Assembly: GCA_024680555.1 (NCBI GenBank)
Contig: JAILCC010000016.1
Span: 1-64,000, forward strand
Length of the DNA stretch: 64,000 nucleotides
Source of the DNA: a bacterium
GTDB taxonomy: Bacteria; Cyanobacteriota; Vampirovibrionia; Gastranaerophilales; JAILCC01
Direction: 5' to 3'
Shown: piece after piece, positions 1 to 7,334 of the stretch
Layout: each line of letters starts with the position of its first letter
Numbering within the stretch: position 1 is the first letter of the stretch
The notes under the pieces: generated by a model
Seen by the model: only the letters and a program-made list of their open reading frames with translations
Told to the model about the DNA's origin: nothing
Databases searched by the model: none
Made by a program: the position numbers and the translations under genes

Positions 1-252
1 AAGACAGCTCAAGCTAAATTTGAAACAGATTTGAGCGATGCTTGGGCAAAAGTTGGCATAACCAGAGGTGATATGACAGCCAAAATCGAAGCGGCAGAAA
101 AGGAAGCAGCAGGCAAAAAAGCTGAGGAAATTGAAGAACTGCTCAAAAAGAAAGAAAAAGCAGCAGCAACCGAAACAACTGAAACAACAGAAACAAATTC
201 TGAAGAAGATGATTGTCCTGAATGCCAAGCAAAGATGCCCGATGAAGAATAA
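1..252 (+). CDS. C-terminal part of an unknown Lys/Glu-rich protein (5' end outside window)
   Basis: The frame is open from base 1, so the start lies upstream of the window; the TTG at 31 has no convincing ribosome binding site. The visible 83 residues are a charged, probably helical segment rich in Lys and Glu. A TETTETTET low-complexity linker follows, then an acidic tail with a CPEC motif (C-x2-C) 10-13 residues from the end. The CxxC could bind metal or form a disulfide. A strong terminator follows 18 bp after the stop, so this is the last gene of its transcript. I do not recognise the family. Confidence 0.6.
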   Translation, partial: KTAQAKFETDLSDAWAKVGITRGDMTAKIEAAEKEAAGKKAEEIEELLKKKEKAAATETTETTETNSEEDDCPECQAKMPDEE

Positions 253-270
253 AATTTGTTTAATACCCAA

Positions 271-299
271 AAAGCCCTCTATATATAGAGGGCTTTTTT
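271..299 (+). terminator. Rho-independent terminator after the first gene
   Basis: AAAGCCCTCTA pairs with TAGAGGGCTTT around a very short loop and is followed by a T run. It ends the transcript of the partial gene at the left edge. Confidence 0.85.
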
Positions 300-362
300 A
301 CGCAATTTTTCTTGAAAAAAGTTTTTTATTTAAAAAGAAATAGATAGAGAAAGTTGGAAAGC

Positions 363-887
363 ATGACTGAGCAGGTAAACTTTAATACGCAAAGCAGGAC
401 GTATCATAAAGATGTCAGACCTCAATTGGCACGTTTTCAATCCCAATTGCCCAGACATGGTATGACAATTCATATAAATATTTTGCCAAAAGGTATTTAT
501 GATGAAGTTAAAAGTTATGCAAGTAAAGACGGCAGTTTTAGTAGATTAAACGAAATGGCTTATTCTAAAGCTCTTTTGGCTCAAAAAATTGCTGATGCTA
601 ACGGCGACCAAAAAATTACTGATGATGAGGTTGAAATATACGATGAAATAGCCCAATTATACGGCGAGCCCGTTATCGGCGGTGTTGAATATTCTCCAGA
701 AGATTTATCCAAAATCAGTTCAATTGCAAAAAACGCTGACGGTTCATACAAAGTGAACTATACAGAGAATCAAGAGAATTTTAGCGGCGTTTACGTCGCA
801 GATAATTCAGGAAAACCTGTAAAATTTTCCTCATCGGTATTTAATCATATCGTTTCCGATACAAATAATAAGTTGGCAAGCTTATAG
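363..887 (+). CDS. EF-hand-containing protein, function unknown
   Basis: 174 residues from the ATG at 363; a TTG three codons earlier is in frame but has less ribosome-binding-site room. Near residue 80 the sequence DANGDQKITDDE fits a canonical 12-residue EF-hand calcium loop (D-x-N-x-D-x-x-I-x-x-x-E). The rest is not recognised. There is no signal peptide and no membrane segment. Another gene in this window (6243-7175, minus strand) also carries an EF-hand loop, so calcium binding recurs here. It lies tail-to-tail with the acidic coiled-coil gene, 5 bp apart, with no terminator between them. Confidence 0.7.
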   Translation: MTEQVNFNTQSRTYHKDVRPQLARFQSQLPRHGMTIHINILPKGIYDEVKSYASKDGSFSRLNEMAYSKALLAQKIADANGDQKITDDEVEIYDEIAQLYGEPVIGGVEYSPEDLSKISSIAKNADGSYKVNYTENQENFSGVYVADNSGKPVKFSSSVFNHIVSDTNNKLASL

Positions 888-892
888 AAAAA

Positions 893-1906
893 CTATTCTA
901 TTGAATTGAGATATGATTTCAAATCATCAATTTCGTCTTGCGCTTGAAAGATATTGGATTTAATTTCTGTTTTTTCGGCATCATTGTCTGCATCTTTCAA
1001 CATATCGGTTTGTGCATCTACGAACATATTCAATTCATGAAGCTGTGCTGCACCTGCTTTTGTGTTTTCGATTTCTTCTTCACGTTCTTCGATTTGTTCT
1101 TCAAGCTTGTCGATTTCCTCTTCTATGGCGTCAGCTTCGGCTTCTGTTTTGGCGTTGTTGTAATCTTTCTTTTTATCGCTTAATTGGTCGTAAAGTTTTT
1201 GAAGTTTTGAATCGGATGAGGTCATAACTGCGGTGTTTGATGAACCTGCTTTGTTCAAGCCTGTGTCATCATCGTCGTCGTCATCGTCATCATCATCAAT
1301 ATCGTCAATATCATCTATATCGTCGTCATCTTCCACGTCATCGACATCGTCATTATTGTTATTGTTGTTGTTTACATTTGTGGTTTTTTCTTTTTCTTCA
1401 ATTTTAGCATCTAGCTTTTCTATGGTTTTTTCAAGCCTTGCTTCTTTCTTTTCTGATTCGGTGTTATCTGCCTTGTATTCAGCTTTGTATTTTTTTGCAT
1501 ACAACTTATTGAGAGAATTGTCATCAGAAGTTTGTACTTCTACAAGACCTTCATAATATTCAATTTTTTCTTCAAGTTTATCGATTTTCTTTTCCAACTT
1601 ATCGGCTTTTTTGTCAGATTCGGTATTGTCGTACTTTGTTTCAAGCTTTTCTAATTTTGATTTGAGTTTGCTTAATTTTTTCTCTGCTTTACTTTTTGAT
1701 GAACCTGCCTTTTCCATGCCTGCAGCGTTGTCTGCTTTGATGGTATTGTCACACAAAACAGCGTCTTCATCGCCTGAATCTACTACAATTTCAGGTGTAG
1801 TATCCACATTGTCTGCAACATTGTTTGTATTCGCAGTGTTGTTTCTTTCTGTGCTGATTTCTGTGCTTTTGGTTATTTCAGCCGTTTCAATCGGATTGAT
1901 TTTCAT
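893..1906 (-). CDS. Acidic coiled-coil protein with shared leader (paralogue of 2731-3519)
   Basis: 337 residues from the ATG at 1906, chosen because AGGAAAGGA lies just upstream and because it matches the N-terminus of the gene at 2731. Residues 1-70 form the shared leader: MKINPIETAEI, then TPEIVVDSGDEDAVL, ending in MEKAGSS. The body is Lys/Glu/Asp-rich heptad coiled coil (KLSKLKSKLEKLETKY and similar), then an Asp-only stretch (about 30 residues of D, V, I), a second KAGSS motif, and another coiled coil. No signal peptide or membrane segment. The leader is about 80% identical to the gene at 2731, but the bodies are unrelated, which suggests exchange of a portable N-terminal module. Function unknown. 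Confidence 0.75.
   Translation of the reverse strand: MKINPIETAEITKSTEISTERNNTANTNNVADNVDTTPEIVVDSGDEDAVLCDNTIKADNAAGMEKAGSSKSKAEKKLSKLKSKLEKLETKYDNTESDKKADKLEKKIDKLEEKIEYYEGLVEVQTSDDNSLNKLYAKKYKAEYKADNTESEKKEARLEKTIEKLDAKIEEKEKTTNVNNNNNNNDDVDDVEDDDDIDDIDDIDDDDDDDDDDDTGLNKAGSSNTAVMTSSDSKLQKLYDQLSDKKKDYNNAKTEAEADAIEEEIDKLEEQIEEREEEIENTKAGAAQLHELNMFVDAQTDMLKDADNDAEKTEIKSNIFQAQDEIDDLKSYLNSIE
1266..1375. repeat. Low-complexity GAY-codon tract (poly-Asp coding)
   Basis: A run of TCATCG/TCGTCA trinucleotides encodes the Asp-rich segment of the minus-strand coiled-coil gene, next to an Asn-coding ATT/GTT run. All repeat units are three bases, so slippage would change protein length without shifting the frame. 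Confidence 0.75.
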
Positions 1907-2072
1907 GCCAAATTCCTTTCCTAATTTTTTTATGCTATGTTTTCCATATCGGCACAATTAATCAAAACTTTAGAACTTTTATACCTTTGTTACAAATTTT
2001 TTACAAATAAAACTTTTAATTTTAAAATTAAATTCTCATTATTTTAATATTTGGAGTAAAATAAGAATACTT

Positions 2073-2144
2073 AGCGGTATCGTCTAGGGGTTAGGATAGC
2101 AGATTCTCAATCTGTTGACACGGGTTCAAATCCCGTTACCGCCG
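2073..2144 (+). tRNA. tRNA-Glu (anticodon CTC)
   Basis: Cloverleaf: D arm TCGTCTAGGGGTTAGGAT, anticodon stem GCAGA/TCTGT around loop TTCTCAA (anticodon CTC), T arm ACGGG-TTCAAAT-CCCGT. The acceptor pairs at positions 2-7 (GCGGTA with TACCGC), but the first pair is A1-C72 rather than G-C, which is unusual for tRNA-Glu. CCA is not encoded, unlike the tRNA-His and tRNA-Val genes in this window. Its 3' half is duplicated 172 bp downstream. Confidence 0.88.
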
Positions 2145-2184
2145 TTATAAAATGGCCCGAGCCCAAAACCGGACCATTTTATTT
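2128..2184 (+). repeat. tRNA-Glu 3' end plus terminator, copy 1
   Basis: This covers the T loop, the acceptor 3' strand and the following GTTATAAAAT...CCATTTTATTT hairpin. The same ~57 bp recurs at 2300-2357 with a few changes. Confidence 0.8.
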
Positions 2185-2186
2185 GT

Positions 2187-2262
2187 ATCGGCAGGGATTT
2201 GCACCTGCAAATTTTTCTTTGGAAAAATTTGCGTGTTCTGCCTTACGACATACGAGGTTGTA
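2187..2262 (-). other. tRNA-like remnant between the two tRNA-Glu 3' ends
   Basis: Read on the minus strand, the segment has a D-arm-like TGTCGTAAGGCAGA, a hairpin CAAATTTTTC/GAAAAATTTG where an anticodon arm would be, and a T-arm-like GCAGG-TGCAAAT-CCCTGC. The acceptor ends do not pair well, so it is at best a decayed tRNA or a tRNA-derived sequence carried in by an insertion. Confidence 0.25.
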
Positions 2263-2299
2263 ATTTTCGGGTATCCAACCCTCAAAAACAACCTCAGCA

Positions 2300-2357
2300 A
2301 AATCCCGTTACCGCCGTTATAAAATAGTCCGAGCCAAAAACTCGGACCATTTTATTT
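2300..2357 (+). repeat. tRNA-Glu 3' end plus terminator, copy 2
   Basis: Direct repeat of 2128-2184. It starts in the tRNA T loop (AAATCCCGTTACCGCC) and runs through the same downstream hairpin. This is the pattern an element leaves after integrating at the 3' end of a tRNA gene. Confidence 0.8.
2328..2357 (+). terminator. Hairpin terminator in the duplicated tRNA-Glu tail
   Basis: TCCGAG pairs with CTCGGA across CCAAAAA, followed by CCATTTTATTT. The equivalent hairpin of copy 1 is less perfect. It can also serve the convergent minus-strand gene ending at 2367. Confidence 0.55.
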
Positions 2358-2366
2358 ATTACTTGG

Positions 2367-2552
2367 CTAATTAATCTTGTGCGTGGTGTTTGCCTTCACA
2401 ACGGATTGTGCCTTGCGTTTTTCGTATTCGTCTTTAGTTAAGACAATTTTGGGTTGATTTTGCCTGCTTGTTTTTGCTTGCAAAGTGCCGACGGAATCTC
2501 GCCAAATTGATACAATGTGCCGCTCTATCGGTTTTACCGGTGTTGTTTTCAT
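2367..2552 (-). CDS. Small basic hypothetical protein (61 aa)
   Basis: 61 residues beginning MKTTPVKPIERHIVSIW. A strong Shine-Dalgarno (AGAGGAG) sits 7-8 bases before the ATG, which is the main reason to believe it. It is basic, with a KIVLTKDEYEKRKAQ helix, and has no signal peptide or membrane segment. It lies next to the duplicated tRNA-Glu tail, so it may have arrived with that insertion. Family not recognised. Confidence 0.55.
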   Translation of the reverse strand: MKTTPVKPIERHIVSIWRDSVGTLQAKTSRQNQPKIVLTKDEYEKRKAQSVVKANTTHKIN

Positions 2553-2730
2553 AACTACACTCCTCTTTCGCCTTCATTGTAACGTATTGGTTTGGGCGGG
2601 GCAATTTGGGTTAATTTATAAAACATTTTACAAAAACGTAAAATTTTGTAAAATTTTCCTTGGCATTACTAAAGTTTTTTGATTTTTTGCCGATAGAAAC
2701 GATATAGAAATGAAGTGAAAGGAAATTATC

Positions 2731-3519
2731 ATGAAAATCAATCCAGTTGAAGCGGCTGAAATAGCTAAAAGCACAGAAATTAGTACAGAAACAAATAATG
2801 CAGAAAATGCAAACAATGTTTCGGACAATACTGATACAACACCCAAAATCGTTGTTGACTCAAATGACGAGGATGCAATTTTGTCGGAAAATAATTCTTC
2901 TGCGGGTTTGGAAAAAGCGGGTTCATCTGCGCTTAAAAAATATTTGGCAAACAAATTGCAAGGTAACGGACAAAACACAACAACTCAACAAACTCAAAAT
3001 ACAGCAAATTTAAGCAAAACTTCTCTTAAAAAGGCATATTTGGTTAACATGTTGCGTAATGCGTCAAATAGTAACGTGGCTTCCACCAAGACAACCGAAA
3101 ACAAAGAAACCGGTGAAACTATCAAAACAGGGTTTGACTCTAACGGAAAAGTTGTAAAAGAGGCGGTTAAAGCCAAAGACGGTTCTGTTAAAAAGTCAAC
3201 TTATACCTATGAAGCAGATGGAAAATATGTAAAAGTTACCAAAGATGAAAAGAAAAAAGAAGTTGTAAGAGAAGGTTATGATGCAAACGGTAAAATATTG
3301 GAATCAGCGAAGAAAAACCAAAACGGTATTTTTGAAAGAACAACCTATGCATATAAAGAGGACGGAAGTTATACAATGACCGTTAAAAATTCTCAAACCG
3401 GCGTGGAAGAAGTTACTTCATTTGACAAGAATGGTGTAAAAGTTCAGACCGTAACGACTGATAAAAACGGAATAAAAACTACCAAAAACTTCAATCCCGA
3501 CGGGACAGTGCAAGCTTAA
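2731..3519 (+). CDS. YD/MORN-like repeat protein with shared leader
   Basis: 262 residues; ATG preceded by GAAAGGAAATTATC. Residues 1-65 are the leader shared with the minus-strand gene at 893-1906 (MKINPVEAAEIAKSTEIST, TPKIVVDSNDEDAIL, LEKAGSS). Residues ~70-110 hold two related segments (SALKKYLANKL and TSLKKAYLVNML). From about residue 125 on there are about five ~21-residue units of the type G-x-D-x-N-G-K-x-x-x-x-x-x-K-x-x-D-G-S, reminiscent of YD/Rhs or antitoxin-like beta repeats. No signal peptide. Divergent from 893-1906, with tRNA-Glu between. Possibly a surface or secreted repeat protein; function unknown. Confidence 0.75.
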   Translation: MKINPVEAAEIAKSTEISTETNNAENANNVSDNTDTTPKIVVDSNDEDAILSENNSSAGLEKAGSSALKKYLANKLQGNGQNTTTQQTQNTANLSKTSLKKAYLVNMLRNASNSNVASTKTTENKETGETIKTGFDSNGKVVKEAVKAKDGSVKKSTYTYEADGKYVKVTKDEKKKEVVREGYDANGKILESAKKNQNGIFERTTYAYKEDGSYTMTVKNSQTGVEEVTSFDKNGVKVQTVTTDKNGIKTTKNFNPDGTVQA

Positions 3520-3536
3520 TAATGAATTTTTATATG

Positions 3537-3572
3537 GCAAACAACAGATAAACTATTTTATCTGTTGTTTGC
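3537..3572 (+). terminator. Long perfect hairpin after the leader-repeat gene
   Basis: GCAAACAACAGATAAA pairs with TTTATCTGTTGTTTGC: 16 bp with a 4-base loop, 17 bp after the stop codon. The T run is weak, so it may act as a processing or bidirectional hairpin as much as a classical terminator. Confidence 0.65.
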
Positions 3573-3666
3573 ATGTTTATAAGAGTATGAATAATTTTAT
3601 GAAAAACCCAAAACTATTGACTTAGTCATTATTTATTTTATTCTTGAACATGAGGGGGTAATTAGC

Positions 3667-3921
3667 GTGAGAGTACACAGTCCCACGTCTGTTAGTTTTT
3701 GTATATTAAAGCAACACATAATAAAACGTGCACCAATGGGGCAATTACATATATTTAAGGGAGAAACAAGTAAAAGTCTTGTAGAGATATATAAGGAGTA
3801 TACTGGTAATATTCTTGACTTGAAATGTTATATCGTGAGTGACAAATCTACCAGCAAAACAAAGACAAAATTACAACATATAAACAAGAATAAAAGAAAA
3901 ACTATAAATATTAATCATTAG
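3667..3921 (+). CDS. Small basic hypothetical protein (84 aa)
   Basis: GTG start with GAGGGGG about 9 bases upstream. The protein begins MRVHSPTSVSF, which loosely resembles the N-terminal tag described in the findings (M-R-V ... S-x-S-F). The middle contains a GETSKSLVEIYKEYTGN helix and the tail is Lys/Asn-rich. No known domain is visible. It is the first gene of the accessory region. Confidence 0.45.
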   Translation: MRVHSPTSVSFCILKQHIIKRAPMGQLHIFKGETSKSLVEIYKEYTGNILDLKCYIVSDKSTSKTKTKLQHINKNKRKTININH

Positions 3922-4033
3922 TTTATCACCCACATGAAACAGAGGTTTCAGAAAATATCAACAAAATCTTTTATAAGTTAATACACTTGATTTTTGGTTA
4001 TAATATAAGTATGGAATATGGGTGAGTGTTTTT

Positions 4034-4615
4034 ATGACAAATAACATTTTAAGTATTGAAAAAATCAGAGAGCTAATGAAATCAGGGACACCTATAGAAT
4101 GGGGTTCCGATTTACTATTTTCTTTTGGTGAATATGCACAAGAAGCATTAAAGATAACTATGGAGTTGAATACAAAATATAATTCGCCGGAAAAAGTCAG
4201 GGAGCTTTTTTCAAAATTAACAGCGAGTGAAATTAATGAAAGCTGCTTTATAATACCACCTTTTTATACAGAATTCGGGAAAAACACAAAAATTGGTAAA
4301 TGCGTGTTTATAAATTCTTGCTGCCGTTTTCAAGATAACGGAGGGATAGAAATAGGTGATAATACAATGATAGGTCCAAATGTTACCATTGTTACGGTAA
4401 ACCACGAAATAAATCCCGAAACAAGAATTAATGCTATTCCAAAACCCGTTAAAATTGGTAAAAATGTGTGGATAGGTGCGGATTGTACTATTCTTCCGGG
4501 TATCACCATAGGTGAAAATTCTGTAGTTGGGGCAGGAAGTGTTGTCACAAAAGATGTACCTGATAATGTAATTGTGGCAGGCAATCCTGCAAAATTGATA
4601 AAAAATATAGAATAA
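4034..4615 (+). CDS. Left-handed beta-helix (hexapeptide) acyltransferase, maltose/galactoside O-acetyltransferase type
   Basis: 193 residues from the ATG at 4034 (GGGTGAG just upstream; a GTG four codons earlier is possible). An N-terminal helical cap (~residues 1-70) precedes hexapeptide repeats ([52 protein letters not shown]), ending with the family's typical [22 protein letters not shown] supplies the likely catalytic His. The family transfers acetyl from acetyl-CoA to sugar hydroxyls in the cytoplasm; the acceptor cannot be told from sequence. It stands alone in the accessory region. Confidence 0.9.
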   Translation: MTNNILSIEKIRELMKSGTPIEWGSDLLFSFGEYAQEALKITMELNTKYNSPEKVRELFSKLTASEINESCFIIPPFYTEFGKNTKIGKCVFINSCCRFQDNGGIEIGDNTMIGPNVTIVTVNHEINPETRINAIPKPVKIGKNVWIGADCTILPGITIGENSVVGAGSVVTKDVPDNVIVAGNPAKLIKNIE

Positions 4616-4680
4616 TTTAATTTTTCGATGCAGCTAGTTTTTGGCTCTTGCGGGTTAGACTCATTTTATCTGTCATAATA

Positions 4681-4716
4681 AAAAAGACTCTGGAAAATGC
4701 CAAAGTCTTTTTTGTT
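4681..4716. terminator. Bidirectional terminator between convergent genes
   Basis: AAAAAGACT pairs with AGTCTTTTT, with A and T runs on either side. It lies between the acetyltransferase and the minus-strand TRL-like gene and can serve both. Confidence 0.75.
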
Positions 4717-4733
4717 TAAAAAGTATATATATA

Positions 4734-5036
4734 CTAATTTCCCCACGCTTTTACAGTGATTGTTTGAAATCCCAAAATATTTTCTCTGTGAACATCATAC
4801 CCTGATAAAGTACGAATTCCACCATTTTTCATTGCTGTTCTTACGCTGCAATCACCGACTGTTACGATATACCAAATATTTTTGCAGGTTGAAGTTCCTT
4901 GTTTTGTCGGTGCAACACTTGTGTATCCGCCTCCGGGTGTAGTTGCTCCGTTATAAATGAAGCCACCTAAAAATTCTGCCTTGGCAACAGTTGCGGTACA
5001 TAACAATGCAGCAAGAAAAATAATAATTTTTTTCAT
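4734..5036 (-). CDS. TRL-like (tRNA-associated locus) secreted protein
   Basis: 100 residues; AAGGGGG lies 7 bases before the ATG. Residues 1-20 are a Sec signal peptide (MKKIIIFLAALLCTATVAKA). The mature part has the TRL-like family layout: GGFIYNGATTP, then a Lys-Gly-x-Ser/Thr-x-Cys stretch, VTVGDCSVRTAMKNGGI, a central Asp-Val-His, and a final ILGFQTITVKAWG. Family members are small periplasmic or lipoprotein-like proteins of unknown role, first noticed beside tRNA genes. Here too the gene lies in a region full of tRNA fragments. Confidence 0.75.
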   Translation of the reverse strand: MKKIIIFLAALLCTATVAKAEFLGGFIYNGATTPGGGYTSVAPTKQGTSTCKNIWYIVTVGDCSVRTAMKNGGIRTLSGYDVHRENILGFQTITVKAWGN

Positions 5037-5076
5037 AATATACCCCCTTCAAACTAACAGGCTATTCAATACAAAA

Positions 5077-5092
5077 AATGTGGCGAGTGATG
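5077..5092 (-). repeat. tRNA-His 3'-end scar, degenerate
   Basis: AATGTGGCGAGTGATG matches the reverse complement of the tRNA-His 3' end (CCA plus acceptor) with one mismatch. It directly precedes the repeat at 5093, as a better copy does at 9874. Confidence 0.5.
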
Positions 5093-5175
5093 TGTGCATG
5101 TTGCAACTTCTCGCTAAGATAATTATTCATGAATTAAAGAATATGTCAACGGATGAAATACTCTCTTGTGCTTAG
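5093..5175 (+). repeat. ~83 bp direct repeat, copy 1
   Basis: Matches 9889-9971 at about 85%. The shared core TCTCGCTAAGATAATTATT is followed by a stretch that reads LAKIIIHELKNMSTDEIL then stop. Both copies are preceded by a tRNA-His 3'-end scar and followed by a palindromic GGTGCGA...TCGCACC element, so scar, repeat and palindrome move or duplicate as one unit. Confidence 0.75.
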
Positions 5176-5180
5176 GGAGA

Positions 5181-5206
5181 GGTGCGAACAATCGCACCCT
5201 ACATAC
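5181..5206. repeat. Palindromic GTGCGA-TCGCAC element, copy 1
   Basis: GGTGCGAACAATCGCACC followed by CTACATAC. GGTGCGA and TCGCACC pair around a 4-base loop. One of five copies, all between 5.1 and 10.1 kb. Confidence 0.85.
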
Positions 5207-5275
5207 TTACCATGCAAATTCGTGGGAACAGTTTTTGTTATTGCTCAAGGCTTTATAATTTGTTACTATGTTTAT

Positions 5276-6187
5276 ATGGAAAATATTGATTTTAAAAAAT
5301 TTAGCGAATTTTATTCCAAAAGAATAGAACCAAATTTATTGGACATAGAAACAGAGCGAAAAGAAATTGTACGGGGATTTTAAAAAACAGGTTTTATTAT
5401 CTTGTCTGCCATTCCTGCATATATTTTGCTAGTTGGAATTTCGCTTTTAATTTGCTATTTCTTTGGCGATTCGCTTCCGAATAATTCTGGAATATTTATC
5501 GGGGTATTGCTTCCTTTGGCGGTTATTCTTGTTATTTTTTATTTTGCTTATCCGATGGCTTCCAAGGAGTTTAAAGATTTTGAAAAAGCCGTTCTAAAGC
5601 ATTTACCCAATAAAGACAACTATTATATTCATAAAATGGTTTTTGAAGACGAAATAACAGGTACATACAAAGATATTCCGTTTAAAGTTGCAGATGCGGC
5701 GATTATAAGGAGAAATGTTCAGAGAAAATACGGAGAGTATGTAGACTATGCCCAATTTAACGGTCTTATGCTTGCCGTAAAATTGGATAAGAATTTTTAC
5801 AAAGAAACGATTGTAAAAAATGATAAATTTAAGATTTTTAAGCTAGATAAAAAAAATCCAAAATTTGAAGATATAGAATTTAACAAAAAGTTTAAAGTCT
5901 ATACTGATGATGAAATTGAGGCGAGGTATATTTTAACTCCAACCTTTATGGAAAGATTGAAGAATTTTCATAAAAACAGAAACGATAAAACTATTATTTT
6001 ATTTGACAGTGGTTGCTCAAATTCAATGAATATGTTTATTCTGACCGATACCGGCAAAGATAATTTTGAAATACCGTTTGATAAATCAATATTAAAAGAA
6101 AAATACTATTATAAATTTTTGAAAGAACTCGTTGATATGCTTGAAATTGCGGTTTCTCTCAGACTTGAGCAAAATATAGGACTTTAG
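5276..6187 (+). pseudogene. DUF3137 membrane protein interrupted by an in-frame TAA
   Basis: Two pieces lie in the same frame: 35 codons (MENIDFKKFSEFYSKRIEP...) ending in TAA at 5381-5383, then KTGFIILSAIPAYILLVG... to 6187. Joined, they give the DUF3137 layout: N-terminal FSEFYSKRIEP helix, two membrane segments (about residues 40-60 and 70-90), then a cytoplasmic domain (HKMVFEDEITGTYKDIPF..., FNGLMLAVKLDKNF...). One base change (for example TTA to TAA) explains the break. No good ribosome binding site precedes the first ATG. Translation from the TTG at 5402 would still give a membrane protein of 261 residues, so residual function is possible. Confidence 0.7.
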
Positions 6188-6242
6188 AGAAGTATGAGAG
6201 GTGTGTTTCTCTGCACAATACTGCCGGCACGAAACAGAACGA

Positions 6243-7175
6243 CTATTTCATCTGAATACTCTCTAATATATCGTTAGAGGTGTATTCGCTTGGTGCATTT
6301 GTTTTTAACAAGCGATATAAGTACCAAAATGCATCATCAGCGGTTTTTATCTTATCTGATATATTTGTAATTGAAACTTTAGATTCAACACCAGATGCAC
6401 CAATAAACTTTATTACTGTTGCTTTTTGTCCAAAGTTGTTAGTTTCTGTTGAAATTTCAATTTTTATACCCATTGCTTTTGCGGCACCATTAATATCTGC
6501 TTTAGCACCATTCTTTTCATAGTATTCATCAAGTGCTTTCATTTCATTTTCTGAAAGATTTGCACTGCCGGTAAGTCCCTTATACATATCTGTTACGGCA
6601 TATATTTTTTGTCCGCAGACGGTTGTTAATCCGATATGTTCAGCTTTGATAACTGAACCACCACATCCGCAAGCATTACCATCTTCATCAACACAACTCA
6701 TATAAAGCATTCTGTTGAAGCCGTTTTTAGTTTCTGCTTTTGCTTCAGAATCTGATATATTGCCGTCATGGTCTTTATCCATTTCAGCCATTAGTGCAAG
6801 ATTTTTTCCGTTATCTGAGCCTAATTTATTTTCATTTATAGTTGATCCATATAGAAGTCTTCCGGCAAGAGTGTCTTTAAAACCGGGTTTGCTTTCAAAT
6901 ATCGTTCCAGCTGTTGTTGTGGTGATTGCTTTATTCAGTTCACCAAGTGTATTATCGTCTTGCAATGCAGCCGCTATGTTTATACCGGCTCCTGCTTTAA
7001 ATGTTTGTGTAGTGCCGGCATTATTTTCTATAGTTGCATCGCTATCTTGTGTAAAATAGTCTGTAATTTTATTTGATGTAATGTTTGCTGCATAATCGTT
7101 TTTTGTTGTTCCGACAAAATTATTTACTTGTTTTTCATACCCCAAGAAACCATTTATGGATTCGATATTTGTCAT
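6243..7175 (-). CDS. EF-hand protein with CGCGG motif, function unknown
   Basis: 310 residues from the ATG at 7175 (GAAAGG upstream; a start five codons earlier is less likely). It opens MTNIESINGFLGYEKQ, a weak match to the N-terminal tag described in the findings. Around residue 130, DKDHDGNISDSE is a textbook EF-hand calcium loop. VDEDGNACGCGGS follows, with closely spaced cysteines, and then a C-terminal half that I do not recognise. No signal peptide or membrane segment. It ends 55 bp from the DUF3137 remnant in convergent orientation. Confidence 0.7.
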   Translation of the reverse strand: MTNIESINGFLGYEKQVNNFVGTTKNDYAANITSNKITDYFTQDSDATIENNAGTTQTFKAGAGINIAAALQDDNTLGELNKAITTTTAGTIFESKPGFKDTLAGRLLYGSTINENKLGSDNGKNLALMAEMDKDHDGNISDSEAKAETKNGFNRMLYMSCVDEDGNACGCGGSVIKAEHIGLTTVCGQKIYAVTDMYKGLTGSANLSENEMKALDEYYEKNGAKADINGAAKAMGIKIEISTETNNFGQKATVIKFIGASGVESKVSITNISDKIKTADDAFWYLYRLLKTNAPSEYTSNDILESIQMK

Positions 7176-7276
7176 GTTAATACCTTTCATAGCTACATAT
7201 TTATAAAAAGAAATTATATATAAAAAAGTGCTAAAAAGTATATACTCCTCTTAATAAAACTTAATTTTAGTTGTTC

Positions 7277-7297
7277 GGTGCGAACAATCGCACCCTA
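7277..7297. repeat. Palindromic GTGCGA-TCGCAC element, copy 2
   Basis: GGTGCGAACAATCGCACC followed by CTA. Same orientation as the copies at 5181 and 9979. Confidence 0.85.
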
Positions 7298-7334
7298 TAG
7301 CTGCACGAAACTGTAATTTCGTAGTATATGAAAG

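Noticed and set aside
1233-1556. Ser-rich plus-strand frame
   Set aside because: Complement of the Asp codon tract of the minus-strand coiled-coil gene; no start signals.
5153-5275. N-terminal extension of the DUF3137 reading frame to 5153
   Set aside because: It runs through the 83 bp repeat and the palindrome, and its residues do not match the family.
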